NCBI GenBank assembly: GCA_947650285.1
Contig: CANTFL010000174.1
Coordinates: 248,001-312,000, forward strand
DNA from: Hyaloperonospora brassicae
Lineage: Eukaryota > Oomycota > Peronosporomycetes > Peronosporales > Peronosporaceae
Length of the DNA: 64,000 nt
Direction of reading: 5' to 3'
Numbering within the stretch: position 1 is the stretch's first letter; the number at the start of each line of letters is the position of its first letter. The notes beneath the pieces were generated by a model that saw only the letters and a list, made by a program, of their open reading frames with translations, was not told the DNA's origin and ran no database searches. Shown here piece after piece: positions 10,691 through 25,100 of the stretch. The position numbers were made by a program, and so were the translations under genes.

Positions 10691-12525
10691 TCCTCTTTAT
10701 CTGCACGTACCGTGTACGTGAGGTTCGGGAGAACCTACCTACATTACATTGTTGTCAATGTAGGTGGCTTGGAGGGGTGAGTACGATCTGGTAGGTGCCC
10801 ATTACACCTGATAGCACTTCGTAGTCCATCCAAGGACCACGTTCCATCGACCAACATGAACATGTAGGATTGTGAAGAAGAAAGTCGACCCTATACGAGT
10901 GAAGGCATTAATTAAACAAGGGACATAGAAAAAATCATCCGTTTGACCGTTGGCGAACTTTATGTTGATTTTATGGTTTTGCAACTACTAAAAATACAAA
11001 TATCATGCTGCCAAGTAATAGATTCATACACATAAACTGATGAGGCGCACGTCAAAGTAACCTTGCATGTATCAGCAAGTATATCGACATTAACAGCTGC
11101 TGAGAGAATACGCTTCTTATCATCTCGAGCTGATTTGACAGCAGCAGGCAAAATCTGCTGCTAGGGGGTCAACGCACTCGCGTCGACTTGAATGATCGAC
11201 AATAGATTTTGTCAGGTACTGCGAAGTTCCCTTTTGAGATTATTCGTTGCGTTATACGATACCGTAGAGATTCTTCGCCTCACCGTTGACAAGACGCAAG
11301 TAACATTCTCATATCCAAACTTGGCTGGGCGCACTAAGACTTGGGCGTTGGGCATCAAGCTTCACGAACCAACGCCGTTGAGTCGTCCGATGTCTTCAAG
11401 ACGCAGCTCGGGGCGACATTTGAGCCGAGCAGGGCTCGTTCAGAGCTCCTGAGACTCAGGCAGGGTAAGCATTATGTGCACGCTTACGCGCATCACATTC
11501 GATACCTTATAATTGCATATCGGCCAAATCAGTTCATAAACCCTCGTTGACCACGGATTTCATGCAGGATCTTGTGGCTTATCCGTCAAAAACCGTCTGT
11601 GCCGTCTGGAACTCGATACGATTGACCATGCTATCTCAGTGACGGGACAGGAAGGTATCAGCCTGTATTAGTCTCAAGTAATCTGAGCTCCTGCGTCAGT
11701 GACAGGAGGGCAAGACGTCTAGAATCAATGAGCATGTCCTAAGTGGAAAGCAAAAACGATTGCTGCCTAGGATACACGTAATTGCAGAAAACCGATATTT
11801 GTCAGATGGCAAGGCACTGATTCTAACAATTTTGCCTTAATTCGGTGCCTCGTACGATAGTGTGGAGCGACCGTCAGTTGGACAAGGGGTTCCGAGACGC
11901 GGGTACGGCGTTGTTGCGAAACCTCAACAACGAGGCGTAATGTCAAAAATGGTCGGGTATAATAAGGACGGAAAGTTCTACTGATCCGGCTATGTCACAT
12001 TTTTTCACAAACTTGTTGATACATATTATTCCCAACGTGCAGTTGCGTGTCTTGATGAACCTTGGTCATAACGTACAACTCTTCAGATTAAAGACCGAAG
12101 ATACGAAATACATGTTACTTCGACCCGAACTTTACTGTGGGGAGCTAAATATCTTTATTCAACGCTATATACTTGTTAAAAGCGAGACCTATCTAATCAG
12201 AACGATGGTACGCCTATCAGCAAGCTCATTCGTAGCAATCGAGAACCGTGTAGTTGGAAACCAAGACACGATAGAAACTGAACAATACGATGATGATTTT
12301 GTCGTAGTATAACTGAATGACGATTTCGATGTCATCCTTGGTCAGTCATGTCACATAAGATACGCGCCATGGATCATCGGGCAGCAACAAAACGTGTAGT
12401 GTTTGCCGCGTGTTCATCAGATGGCTATCGATAAACGTCTTAGATCTTTCGCAAGCGTGGAGACTATAAACAAAATTGTGCGATAAGCTCACTTGTAGAT
12501 AGTTCATTCGCACGACTACGAACGA
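10690..12525 (+). pseudogene. Decayed Ty3/Gypsy copy of the E2 family (LTR end, gag, protease start)
   Basis: The stretch at 10795-10880 matches the LTR end, primer-site region and gag start of E2 (39764-39835), including the words TAGCACTT and CCAAGGACCAC. Frames at 11192-11550 carry a decayed version of the E2 gag core: E2 has AGRAKTWSLG where this copy has AGRTKTWALG, and both have a HVHAYAHHIR-like segment. At 12270-12520 there is similarity to the E2 protease-end region (41300-41550), including CATCAGATGGC. Stops and frameshifts are many, so this is a dead relic. Its LTR end keeps a stem (CCTACATT/AATGTAGG, 10747-10773) near the position where E2 has a different stem. I could not place its 5' LTR start or any pol remnant downstream. 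Confidence 0.75.
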
Positions 12526-15500
12526 ACATAAAGTGTTAAAATTACATATGATAATGTATTTGGAGTCCGTATTAAAACAATTGCAAGTAGCGACGAACCC
12601 GTACTAATGTAAATAGAATCGGAAGATAGACTATCGATGCACCTTCAAACGGTAAAACGCAGAGAAACCGTAATAATATTACCGAAAAACACACACTATT
12701 TTACAGAATATTGCCGTAGCTTTATGCAACACTTTGAATTCACTACAAAACCAGTTTTAAAGTAGCAAAAGTGGAAAAGGGTGTCCAAAGAGTAAAAAAA
12801 TTCTTGTCAAATAGTAGAAAACCATCAAATATCTGCGTTGATGATGTAATGCTCGTTGGCTTTATAAAAATTCACTCGATCACACATTTGCAACTAGACT
12901 TGAGTCCCATTTTTTACGAAATAATCAAACCAGTTCTTTCTATATTTATAGAAGGCTACTTCTTTTCCATATTATATCGGCATCACTAGCGCTAAAGAGA
13001 AGTATTTCTGTACAGCTAGATGGTGGACGACATTCTACTTAACAATAAGACACGAGTCGATTGTTTCGATACCACATTATTTCGAATCTATGACAGCCGA
13101 TGGTTCAACGAGAATATGTCCTCTTTTACAAATCTAACTATTTGTACATTTCAGCTGCCTATGAACATAGGATTAGCAAAGCGATCGATATTTACATTGA
13201 CACACAATGCTTTATTACGACATCGCGGCCACAGACTCATTAACAACTTGTTGCGACAAATTTATTGATAAAGCAGCAGTCGGGATTATTTAAAGAAGGC
13301 TTCCCGAACGGCGAAGGAGTACAACCCCACTCCTTACCGGTTAGAATGCGCTCAAGTTGATGACGGCGAAAGGGGTGTACACGGAGAAGCCATGCGTCTA
13401 TTGGCCAAGGTACGTTAGGATTGGAGTTTAGTGAGTGTAGTATATGAAAAGGAGTGGCTTTGAGGTGGGAAGCAGATTGCGAACTAAGGACCAGCTAACA
13501 TATTCCCTTTTCATTTTGCCAACAACTGATCACCCGACCTCTTTGATATGGCTAACAAAAACTGCTTTGTCGAAATACGATTGTTGGTTGCAACCACGTG
13601 CTCATGAGAAATCGAACTTTTCATATAAAGATAAAGTGTACTTGACTTTCCGTATGTACAAGACCGTCGGAGTGGAGATGATTCAAACAAACTATTATAA
13701 ACTCTAGATCGAATGTTCGTCAGTATCTATTGATCTTATAAATTTGTATAGATTCCAGGTTTAAAATCTTTGATTATCGGTAATAGTCAAGACCAAGACC
13801 AACTCTTACATAGACTTTGATCGCCGACAAAGGCACCCGTCTTCATTAAACTATCCACATGTTGTTATCGTGTCATCGATCTGCGATATTCATTCACGCT
13901 TAATTATATCGCATTGCAATTTAGCAATTTTTGATGTGATCACCTAGCAATCGCTAAAATTATTCCACATCAATAGAAGTGCTCGAGAAATATTGCTATC
14001 AAAATGTTTGAAGATTTTTAGATCATACCGTCAATGCATTGCTATTGCTAAATCGTGAAATACATTGGTGTAGGGATGATTGTTGCTTTGCGAACTTGCG
14101 TTTAACAGCGTTAGCTTGCTTCCTACCAAGAAGGCATCAACGTGTTTTTCTAGTTAGGGCCTTTGATGACCAAAGATCCATGAATTTGACCAAGTCTCTG
14201 CATTGCTCATCGCTGTATCGATACATCAATTACTGGTAACGACTATCACGATATATTAACTACGGTTAGTCGCAGAAGCTACGCAAAGACAAGGCCTGTC
14301 TAAACTTATAGTGGCCACAAGGTAGATCGACAGTCAAGCACATTTGAAGACTAGCAATATTAAGGCATTTGTAGCTAGTCGTAATAGTGACGTAGACCAT
14401 TCGTGACGTACTAAAGCTATACACGCGGTTGCTACTCATTATACCGCGATCTACACTGACTCGATTCGAGAGTGCATTTTTACGTAATGATTAAACAGAG
14501 CTATGAGGAGGTATATAATCCCAAACGCGAGATAATAATTTCGTTATTCAATCTCCTAAGTGACTGTGGAGAGTTTGGATAACATTGAGTATTTTGCGAC
14601 ATTTGCAACATAACAATGGCTAGGAGATACATCACATGAAATAGGTTATAATCTTAAACAACAAGCAATGCCCTTCGCGTTGTTTTACAGCACTTATGTT
14701 GTATATAAGCGACATAAACCGATTATATATGTGTAAAAGAGCACATTTTAAACGCTGTTTACGATTCCATTCGTACCTTGTTTGCTTATTAAATATTGTT
14801 TTTGGGACAGACAGTTTCTGATAGCAACAAAGAAGCTATATTCTCAAATTAGAGATTTAGGAACATCCAGAAAGTTAAGGCCTGTTTACGGCTAGGTTTA
14901 TCGGTACAAAATGAGCTCATTATACGATGAGGTTAGTGAAAGGCCTAAATGTGTTCATGTGGTTCATTAAAAAGAGAATGTAATTAGGGTAGTTGGAAAT
15001 CATCGGTCACTTATATATCTTTCTCTCTCACTAAAGGTTGTCTCCGCTAATCAAGTTCAGACTTCCTTCGATATCGCTTAAGACTCTCATTACGAATTTC
15101 ACGTCATTCATCATTATTCTTTAGCGTTGACTGTATTGCAAGTTATATCACGTTGTGAGCATGCTACTTATTAATGGGGACATCATATTCTCGCTTGTTA
15201 GTGGGAGGCTCGCATCAAAGTAAGAAGAGCTAGGGCTTCGTTCAGGATGACGAATAAAATGGTCTATTATAATGGTGCTATTGCATGTTCATATGGGTAG
15301 GCATATGAATAAAGCCATTGATGTAGACCTTTGTATACGCGTATTAAGTATGCATAAAGTTTTGAATGGTATATTATGTCCTTGTTTGGACTTCATCTAA
15401 ACGTGAGAGTGAGAACAATTTTTGGTAGTGTTTCTTCGAAGGCACGGTTGATGACCTTTTACCACGTATGTCGTATTGGATAAACTTGAAACATCTTCAA

Positions 15501-18500
15501 TCGTGTTCCACGCAAAGAGAGCATTACACGCCAAATATTTACCATGAAGCCTTGGGTCCTTTTTACGAATGTGCTATAAGAATGATTGATAAAGAATCTT
15601 CAGTCTTTGTCATCTAAATTTGTTGATTCCTTAGATTATTTTAGTAAAAGAAATGAGATATAACATGTCGTTAATCGGAGCCATGAACAACAGAGCATCT
15701 ATACATTTAAGCACATAAATGAATTTTTAGATTGATTGATTTGGCACGGACTGTACGCTTCGGAGAAGTAGATGCATTATGATTCCACAAAATGGAGGGG
15801 TCGAGTTAACCTTTGGCACAAGCTATGATCATGACCATACTTGTGAACAAAACGATTCAATTAGATCCACAAATCGTTTGTAATCGACTGTGACAGGAAT
15901 CTTACCACGTCCTCCTATTTCCTCCGTCATATAAATCTTCTTAGTCCATCCGCATACGCAAACATCATGGGAGCCAACAACGACGCGTTGTATGTCGCCG
16001 GCGGCAGACATTTTTAAGGCTAACTAATTGATTTTTGCGTTCCGATCACAGAAGAAATGGCGAAGTGCTCGCTAGCTGTTCGCACTTAGCTAGTGTGGAT
16101 CATCACCATAAGGCGCTTACTAATGTAATTTTTGCTTACGCTTTCTCATATCGTCAAGCCTTTTCGACAAAATATAAACTGATATAGATCTTTCAAGAAA
16201 AGATTTTATAAATTATTGATTCCGCGTAGTCAGTCAAATTGAAATTAATTCGGATCAAAGGTGTAGTTAGATGACGTAGTGTACCGTCTAATTGTATATT
16301 ACGGAAGTGATATTATCTTGAAAGAGTGACAGCCCTACCATTACTTTTTGCGGAAGGTTTGGGAACATGCTCACAGTTTTGTACGATCATGATCGGTGCA
16401 AAAATTAGGCAGTGCAGGTTTCATGGCACCGCCTTTTGTTTATGTACCGAACAAATGCACTCATCGGCTAGCAGCTTGAATATCGCTTAGAATATGCCAG
16501 GTGACGCGCCCTAAACATGCTGCATTAACGCCACAGCGATTCAAACTTTCTCGGTAGTATATACCCCATAAATCAATTTAATAAAATGTAGACATCCTAG
16601 AAGTATCATTGTAGTAGGAATTTCTGATATTTACGAAAGAACAGCTGACACTCAGCATTCCGAACTTAGTTTACATACAGCTTGAGTAGACATGGTCGGT
16701 TCCAGTTCATAACGGAATTATTACGCGATTCGAAAGCCAGTACACAAATACGCTATAAATACGTTTAACGACATATAGGACCGATTGTACTCTGGCTATA
16801 CGGTCATCGCAATATCAATATAGAGACAACGTAAACAATACAGTATACAAAATGGACTATAGAAGCAGTATGTTGCGTGTAAAACATCGAAGAAAATGGT
16901 ATTTAGCGTTAGTGACGAATGAGTGCACTTTCACACATAACATGCAGCGTATGAGCTCTCATCATTCGCTCGCTGTACAAATATATATGAACGTAACATA
17001 AAAGAGATGTCACATCGTAATTTATGCCCTCGTTCATCACCGATGTGATACACATCTATCACACTTGGCTGGATGGTTTATTGCAGATTGACCTAAATAT
17101 TCCAAAAACATTCCAATACGGTAATCGTCGCATTTGTACAAATCCCTATATACAAAACGCTCTGATGAAACTCATTCACGACGTTTGTAGCTGAAATAAT
17201 GGTATCCATTGACGTACTTAAACGATATAGTTCATTCTATACTAGATTGTTATCTACGTATGTAAATTGTTGGGCATATCGTGCATGTGAGCAATCTGTC
17301 ATTTTCACGTGGTGAGTGGCACTCACAAAAATATCAGTAGCTTTTAAACACTCCATAAGTACTTAGCAGGTTGGCTTACAGAGATTCCATCTAAATACTG
17401 GTATTATATATACCTCTGCAAGAATGTTTTGTTCGTATGAACTCGAGTCGCTTTACAACTCGATTGCGTTGATGATGAGCATCGATCGCACGTAAGCCTT
17501 TTACACTATCACATGTAGGTTATGGCACTATTTGCTACTTGCTGACGTATGACTTGATAGTGCTGGACTTCGAATATTCTTGACAGACGATATGTATTGT
17601 GACCACTAGATATTTAGCCGGGACTTGCCTTTGCGTAGATTCTGCGACCAACGCTAGTTCAGTTTTTGTGACAGTCGGTACCAATTACTGACCTATAGAT
17701 GTATGAATTAGCACGGCAAAGACGACGCGACCAGATTTCTTGATCTCTGGCCACCAAGGGTCCTACTACGAAAGAGGAGTTTTATGGTTTTCTTTTCAAG
17801 TAAGCTGAGATTTGCTAACGCCAATCAGTTTAGCAGAAGTCACCAACCACTAGCATCGATGTGCAGCTATTGTAATTAAAGTAAGTCTCTCGAAAATGTA
17901 TCATATGGACCATTATTGATTGGACGCCCGTCTCAAATTGAAGTTTTACTAGTGTAGTGTTGCTCACCCGTATTTTTTGGGACATAATGAAAATCAATAG
18001 GTATCATCTGTACCTCCATTCTACATACATCTGACCGCTTCTATGCTTTCTCACAGGTAAAGCTTTTTGTATTTTCGATTCCCCACGTTCTATACATTCA
18101 GGTGAGGAACTGTCGCATACTGTATTATAAGTCAAAACCCACCAAATTATGAGTCAGCTGCATAATGCAATCAGCACCGCATATACCCTTTCGGCTCTAT
18201 TAAGTCCCCGTCCTATACTCATTATCTGAGTGTTCCGACCCGTTTTCCTTTATTCCTTCGTTTTGTGGATATATTTTTGCATATTTGAATATCTTTGAAG
18301 CCGCCCGCTCTCCGATTTATATATCGCTTTCTGCTACCTGGATAATGGGGAGAAGACCATAATGCTTTCTGAATATTGGATCTGTTTATAATGGTTGACG
18401 TATACAAAGGCCGCAAGCGCCAGATGAACGGGCCTATGCTTTACGACGTCATCAGTGCGCGTCCGCCTTACCTTTCTTACATAAGCACAATTGCGTCGAA

Positions 18501-20323
18501 TACAAATTGCGACCAACTGGCCTCGACTGAATGATGCTATACATCTACAACCGTCTAGTCGAAATGGGTACTTGACTTCTCTGCGCAATGATTAGGACAG
18601 CTACACAAACGAAGTATATGATGAGACACGTTATTCGTCACGCTACATAATCGTTAATTTTATCAAATGTGATGATAAAAAATGAGTAACACATGGATGC
18701 CCCGCCGTGTATGATTATAAAACCATTAATGAATCCACAAGCGGCTTTTTAAATGCAAAGAGACTAAATTCGTATCAGCAAAAGGTGCCGCAATTCATGG
18801 ACAGACGTACGTAGCAAGCGAAGCTGATAACTAATCATGTCAATGCCGCACTAGCGCCTCCTTACTCATCTACATATATATTCCGCATATTATTGCAAAA
18901 GTTCTTTGCGGCTGGTCGAATACCTCTGCGCATGTCTCGAGCGAGCGGACGCAGTCATTATCTCTTAGTAGCTGGTATCTGCGGGAAACGCCATATCAAG
19001 AAAGGAAAGGTTATGAATTCAAAGAAGCTTAATGATAAATTGACTGCAAAAGTCAAATTACGGAACGAATGCATGTTACCACACACTTTTTCTTGTCCAT
19101 ATTGCACGACCCATCCGCACTCGCTCTTGGTTTTCCATATGCTATTGCCAAATTTCCAGCCGAATCATTATTTATTTGAGCCGCGTCAACTGTCACATCC
19201 TCGTCTGAGTGTACGCTGGAAGGAACACATCATACCAGCAAAATATTATGGCACAGCACCGCTTACGGTATGAGACCGTTGCATGATTTCTGATACGAAA
19301 TTATCGATTGTTGAGTAGCTATCGATCGCCTTCCTCTATGCCAATTGACACCGGCTATGACCTCACTAGATTTTACACCTACGACCAAAAGAGGAGAAGC
19401 GATTTGTACACAGGCAATCCCTACTTTAGTACATACGACAACGATCACCAGAGCACGCTCGAGAAATCAGTTTTATTTTTGTACGTCTAATTGAATTCAT
19501 TTTCTAGGTGAAGATATACTTTTCTTGCGTGTCTCTTACGAATAATCACACGATGTAGCAAAACTTTTGATCAGTCTACCTTTACCTTTGCAGCAAACGT
19601 TCACTACACTTCATCAGATGTAGTATGCTTGGTCGAGTGAAACATCCTGAACTGCTTATTGTGCAGAGATGAACCAATCTTGGTCACGTATGAATCCATC
19701 GTTTCGGGATCCAAGCAACGCGCCCACTAGAGTCGTCTAGTCGACGACTTGTTTGCGCAGGAAATAAATCTTACATTTGTTGGACCGATATAGGGCCAGG
19801 TAGGACATGCCCCGGATGAATCGACAAAAGAAGCTTCGGGTATGGCAAATACTGTCCCATTTTGATTGCTCTGCAAAATAAATTGTAGAAGTTTCTGTCG
19901 CGTTTTATAGATGAAAGTAGCGCTCACGAAACCGAAAGTTAAGCAACAAAGGGCACATATATGCGGGCTTAGTATGTTTCGAGGCTCAAGACTCTTATAT
20001 GGGCCGGCTTGCTGTTTGTGGGATCTACAAAGTCAACAAGCTCATGTGTATCTGTTGAAGACTACGTGCGATAATGAATGACCGATCTAACACCGCATAC
20101 ATTGCATACTCATCTATCAACAACGTCGTGCTCTGTTAAAATAGGAATAGCTTATCATTTGTCCCTGCTCCAGTTTACAACTGAGCGTTTATCGCGTTCT
20201 TACGATCCTAGGTCCGCCAGTTATGCTTTTGTACATCCATGGTGTATTATGGTCAAAGAGACGTTGGCCCGTTCAAGTTCCAGACCATCTTCGGTGTAAC
20301 GGCGAAAACGAAGTCAGGATTTA
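12526..20323. other. AT-rich gene desert
   Basis: Nearly 8 kb without a convincing gene. Base composition is clearly more AT-rich than in the gene islands, and open frames are all shorter than about 130 codons with no recognisable domain. The texture of short AT-rich words and scattered stops suits old transposon remains mutated beyond recognition, but I could not tie most of it to a named element. I saw no tRNA, rRNA or satellite array. Confidence 0.55.
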
Positions 20324-20857
20324 TGTAACGGGGTTACACAACATGTGTGTGTGTAACGGGTTACATAACATGTGTGGTACACAAAGGAAGGAGTCCCACT
20401 AGAAATGATGTTAGAACACCGTATCAATTGTCAGGGGCTGACGTGTGCCAGCCACCGAATTAAGAGGCCATTTAGGAGGTATTAATTAGAACAGTAGTGA
20501 CTAGGTTAAGGACGGTGTTCTGAGGTGTTCTTTTACATAAACAGGAATAAAGTTCAGTTCTCATTTTGATCAACATAAGACACGTGCCTCACGAGGAGTC
20601 TTGATCGTAAGAGCTAGCAACGACTGGAAAGGTATCTGCTCTTGAGCACTCTGTGCTGCGATTCTCTTGAATCATTTGGGTCCCTGGAACAGCGACCATA
20701 GGTTATCTGAGCTTGGTGACTCTCTGAGTCGGGTCCTTCGATTCATAACCTTAGCTCTCTGAGCTATTGAATCTCTGAGTCGGTTTCGTCGAAATAAAGT
20801 TGCTCGTTAAGCGTTAAAGTCTTCCTCTGACTTAAGGAGTTGTGTAGCTCTGCTACA
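20324..20857 (+). repeat. E1 5' LTR
   Basis: It begins TGTAACGGGGTTACAC and ends GCTACA. It matches 27482-27968 along most of its length, for instance the shared stretch around TCAATTGTCAGGGGCTGACG. It holds several tight stems such as GACTC/GAGTC and AGCTC/GAGCT with loops of about 3 nt. The primer-site region follows directly. Confidence 0.88.
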
Positions 20858-20916
20858 CTTGGTAGCACTTGTAGTCAATCTACTCTTGAGTCGGTAAAAA
20901 CTGATCCTCTGTGAGG

Positions 20917-21950
20917 ATGGATCAATCCACACCCCACTCTGAGAACGAGAAGGTCGCGCTTGATAATCTGACCGCGGCTGTAGGCCCAGAGTATGTGGTG
21001 TTTCTAGCTGCACAAGGTCCCGACGTAATCGATTCGCGTATCGAGACCTTCATGCAGTATAAAACGGCCCTGATAGGGCAGGTTCAAAACCAAGCAGCGT
21101 AGGCTATGCCAACACGCTTTGTGGCAACGCCAGATGAAGAGTCTAAGCCTCGTCCCCTTCGAGTAGACGTAGAGCATTACTCCGGGGAGGAGGGAGAAAA
21201 TATCACCCTATGAATTCTTGAGATTGAGATGGCCTTGAGATCTGGCCTCATCTCACTCGATCACCAGCGATTCTGCCTGTCCATCTCAAAGCTCGATGAG
21301 AGAACTAGAGAGTGGGCTATGACGTGGGGCACGTCGGTTGACTTAGCATTTCCCACATGTGATTCGCTCAAGTAAGACCTTTTGCGAGTTTTCTCGCCGC
21401 CAAACCAGGCGTATCGCGCGCGCTCACTCTTCTTGGCTACCCGCTAGGATAAGAATGACTTAACGGACTATGTCCAAGAGCCGAGATCTCTGATGGATGC
21501 TATGCAGTCTGACCCTCTCCCTGAGACAGTCTGTGTGACTGTCTTCATGGAAGGTCTTTGCAATGGCGTTGCCAAGTTAAGAGATTTTTCGGGTCCATCC
21601 CTTTACTTTTGAAGAGGCGGTGAGCATCGCTCTGAATTCTCATCACAACTTCAAGTAGGCCAGACTTGGTTGGAACGGGTACAACTCACGCTTTGCGAGG
21701 GCAGCCTCAGCAAATTATTCAGCTTACTGTAAGCCCGAACCGATGGATCTGAGCAATGTCGAAGATGAAGGTGAAGCTGATCTTCATGTTGCAGAGCAAC
21801 TACAGGATGCGAGACGTTGTTATATGTGCGGAACCACTAAACAATTGCTTCCCACTTGCCCTTTGCGTAAGCAACGACAGACTCCTATGAGTCGAAACCC
21901 CGGCCTCAACAAGAAATCTGGTATGGAACGGGGAAACGTCGATACTCAGT
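20917..21950 (+). pseudogene. E1 gag remnant
   Basis: Reading frames from the ATG at 20917 encode a Gypsy gag-type protein: an N-terminal segment, a capsid-like core around 21150-21640 and a zinc-knuckle-like CYMCGTT segment near 21820. In-frame stops interrupt it near 21100, 21215, 21373 and 21450, so no complete gag is encoded. The order and size match E2 gag. Confidence 0.75.
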
Positions 21951-22177
21951 AGGCGCGGTGCGCCCTACTGGGGAATAGCTAGGTTCTGTCACTTCTATAC
22001 GAGGCATAGTGAAACAGGGCTTATCCCCACAGATCTCTGTGCCCGTCAGCACAGAGCGTGGATACAAGACTGGCTTTTTAGTCGCCGAGGCGACAGTGAA
22101 AGGCTTTAAAAAGCATTGGTCGATCCTATTCAAACTCCGGAGCATCGTGCAATTATGCTCGACGTCGTTCCCTTGAG

Positions 22178-25100
22178 TTGACTCAGCGATATGATGAAGC
22201 GCTCAAAGCACATGGAGGTGATTCGATTACTGTTCGTTTAGCGACTGGTAGTCGCGTAACGGTGCCTAAAGTTCCGTTGAACTTAGATGTGAAGGTTTTG
22301 GACTTTGACAGCATTAAACGCTGTCTTGTCCTCATTTTGGTCTCGAGATATGACCTCATCCTAGGTATGGCTTGGTTTGAACGTCATGCGCCATGGATCG
22401 ATTGGAGGTCTAAGACCTTAGGCGCCACGCGCAATGTTCCTATCGAAGCTTTGGAGAGTCATGAACCCACCTTTGCTAGGCGACAAAAGCGCTATTGGCG
22501 CGAGCCATTGACGGAAGATGTCAATGTGCTGGACATTGGTATGTCAGAGTTATTTAACTCCAATCTCAATGACATTAATATTGATAGGAGCTCTTTCACC
22601 GTATTTGAAGAGAGCTATACTCCGTTGAGTGATACTCGTTGTGATACTGAGTCACTGCATGCTGCAGGCATGGTTGACCTAGAGCCGAGACATCAAGAAT
22701 GTGATTACTCTGATGTGAGTGGGGTGGCACGTGAAATTCCACCTAGTGAGGGCTGCCGAGGTGGCACCTCACTGAATATTGGTAATGACATTGATGGCGA
22801 GAAGCCATAGTGTTCAAGGCTAGGCCCGGATGCTGTACGTGAAGTGATACGTGTCAATCCACTGTGTGAAGTGTTCGAGTTATGTAACACTTCATCAGAT
22901 GTCGTTCAAGACATGAGCTCTCGTATAGAGCGTGCTAAGATAAATAGTAACCACGGGGACCCTACTGTCCCGGCCTCTAGGAGGCGTAAGGTTTCTTTGA
23001 GTAAACAATCCTATCGTAGGGTGGCAACTGTTATGCGCCCAATCTCTACTAAGTCACGAAGTGATAACAGTAATACACTATATACACTTGTCAATGGGTT
23101 GACTCGTCATGTTGATGGCAATATTAGTCTTGAGACTCTTCCATCCTTGAATACTATCTTTGACCTAGACGAAATATCTGACGGCGACTTTAGCCAAGTC
23201 TTACAGGCAGAGAGTTAACCAAGGTAGTGGTCATTTGGCCGGATATCGAGTTGAACTCATCCTCGTTACTGGACGAGTCTGTACTTGAGGACACAAGGGT
23301 GGCACTGGATACCCGTAGTGGATCTTCGATCCTTAAGGACCCTATGGATTCGTTTTATCCTTTGGTAAAGGAATTTCAAGACGTGGTGTGTCGCGACTCA
23401 CCGTCTGTCTTACCTCCTGATAGAGGTGCTCATCATGGAATTGACTTAGTTCCTGAAACTAAATACTGCGTAACACGGTAGTAGCCTTTACCGAAGGAAC
23501 AGTGTGACGTCATTGACGATTTCTTTAGAGCAAAGCACGCGGCTGGTATGGTTCGTGAGAGCAAATCTCCTCATACCACACCGACCTATTGTGTCATAAA
23601 GTCTAATGGGAAGTGGCGCATCGTTCGTGCTTACAATAAGCTTAATGCTTCCACCACCCCGGCTCAGACAACAGTTCCTAGAAAAAAATGTTAATCAGCA
23701 CAACATGGCAGGATGTAAGATGCACAGTGCGCTCGACCCAGCCGATGGTTATTACCAGTTCCTCATGCGTGATAGTGATATCCCGCTGACAGCAGTCAGT
23801 ACCCCTAGCGGTATGCTCTGGGAGTGGCTTGTGATGCCACAGGGGTTATCAAATGCCTTAGCTACATTTAATCGTCTTGTGCCTCATCGAGGTTATGCAC
23901 AGACATACTTTGATGATATCTTTGTCCATAGTCGTGGTATGAAAGACCGGTCGGATGTTAATAATCATATTGACCATTTACGAGCGGTGCTCGAGTGCAT
24001 GCGCACAAATAAGTTGTATGCCAACGCATCTAAGTGCATCATTGGTGCCGAAGAGATTCTGTTTTAGGGTGCTTCATTGGAAAGCGAGGCCTTCGAGCGG
24101 ATCCCGCTAAGGTAAAAGCCATAGTTGATTGGCCGGTTCCTAAGAAATAATGGGACTTACGTAATTGGCTTGGTCTTGCCAATTACTTACACAAGTACAG
24201 TGCGAATTACGCAGAAATGGCTCGGCCATTATCCAATCTCCTTAGAAAGGATGTGGAATGGTGCGGGACTAGCACCGAGCATGATGCTTTTCAAGCAGAA
24301 AAGGAGAGTCTCCTTCATGCGCCAATCTTGGCTTTGCCTGATCCTAATCGATCTTTCAGTGTCGTCTGTGACGCATCTAACTTTGCTATAGGCAGCGCTC
24401 TGTTACAAACATATTTGATGGATGGGAACGCGTCATTGCGTTTGAGTCCCGACAGCTAAAGGCTGGAGAATAGAACTTTCCTGTTCATGAAAAATAGATA
24501 CTTGCAATGAATTATGCTCTTGTACAATGCTGAGTTCATCTGCTTGTCTCTAAGCCGTTTGTGATCTATAACGATCATGCGTCACTACGCACTGCGACCC
24601 AGTCGCCTCACCTCTCTCAGAGATTGGTTCGTTGGTTTTCATTCTTTGCCGAATACAAATTCGAGGTGAAGTATAAACTGGGCAAGCAGAATGCTTTGGA
24701 TGATGCGTTGTCACGCAGGCCTGACAATGAGCTTGCTCATGTTACAACTCTATCGTCTTCGATCACTGACCTCATTCCTTCGGCTTATGCCAAGGATGAA
24801 CATTGTGTAGGTCTGCTACGTGCTCTTGGGAGCGACAAGTTCAAGGACTCAGACATAGAATTGTCGGCACGATTACGTGCAAGGCTGATTCAATATTCGA
24901 TTGATAAAGGCCTGTTTTGCTATAGCAGGATGTTGAGGATAACCCTCGCATCATTGTCTCTCATGATTAGAAGTTGAAATATCGGACCCTCTATGAGGCC
25001 CATGATACTGAGGTGAGCGGTCATCTCGATCGTGAGAAGACATATGGCTCAGTTAGCCAATGCTATTAGTGGCCCAAACTATAAAAATGGGTGAGCACAT

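Noticed and set aside
15829..16011. 60-codon minus-strand frame (MSAAGDIQRVVVGSHDVCVC)
   Set aside because: Too short and without family; lies in the AT-rich desert.
18893..19273. 126-codon frame with a CPYC motif
   Set aside because: It starts at a non-ATG codon, lies in AT-rich relic DNA and matches no zinc-binding family I know.
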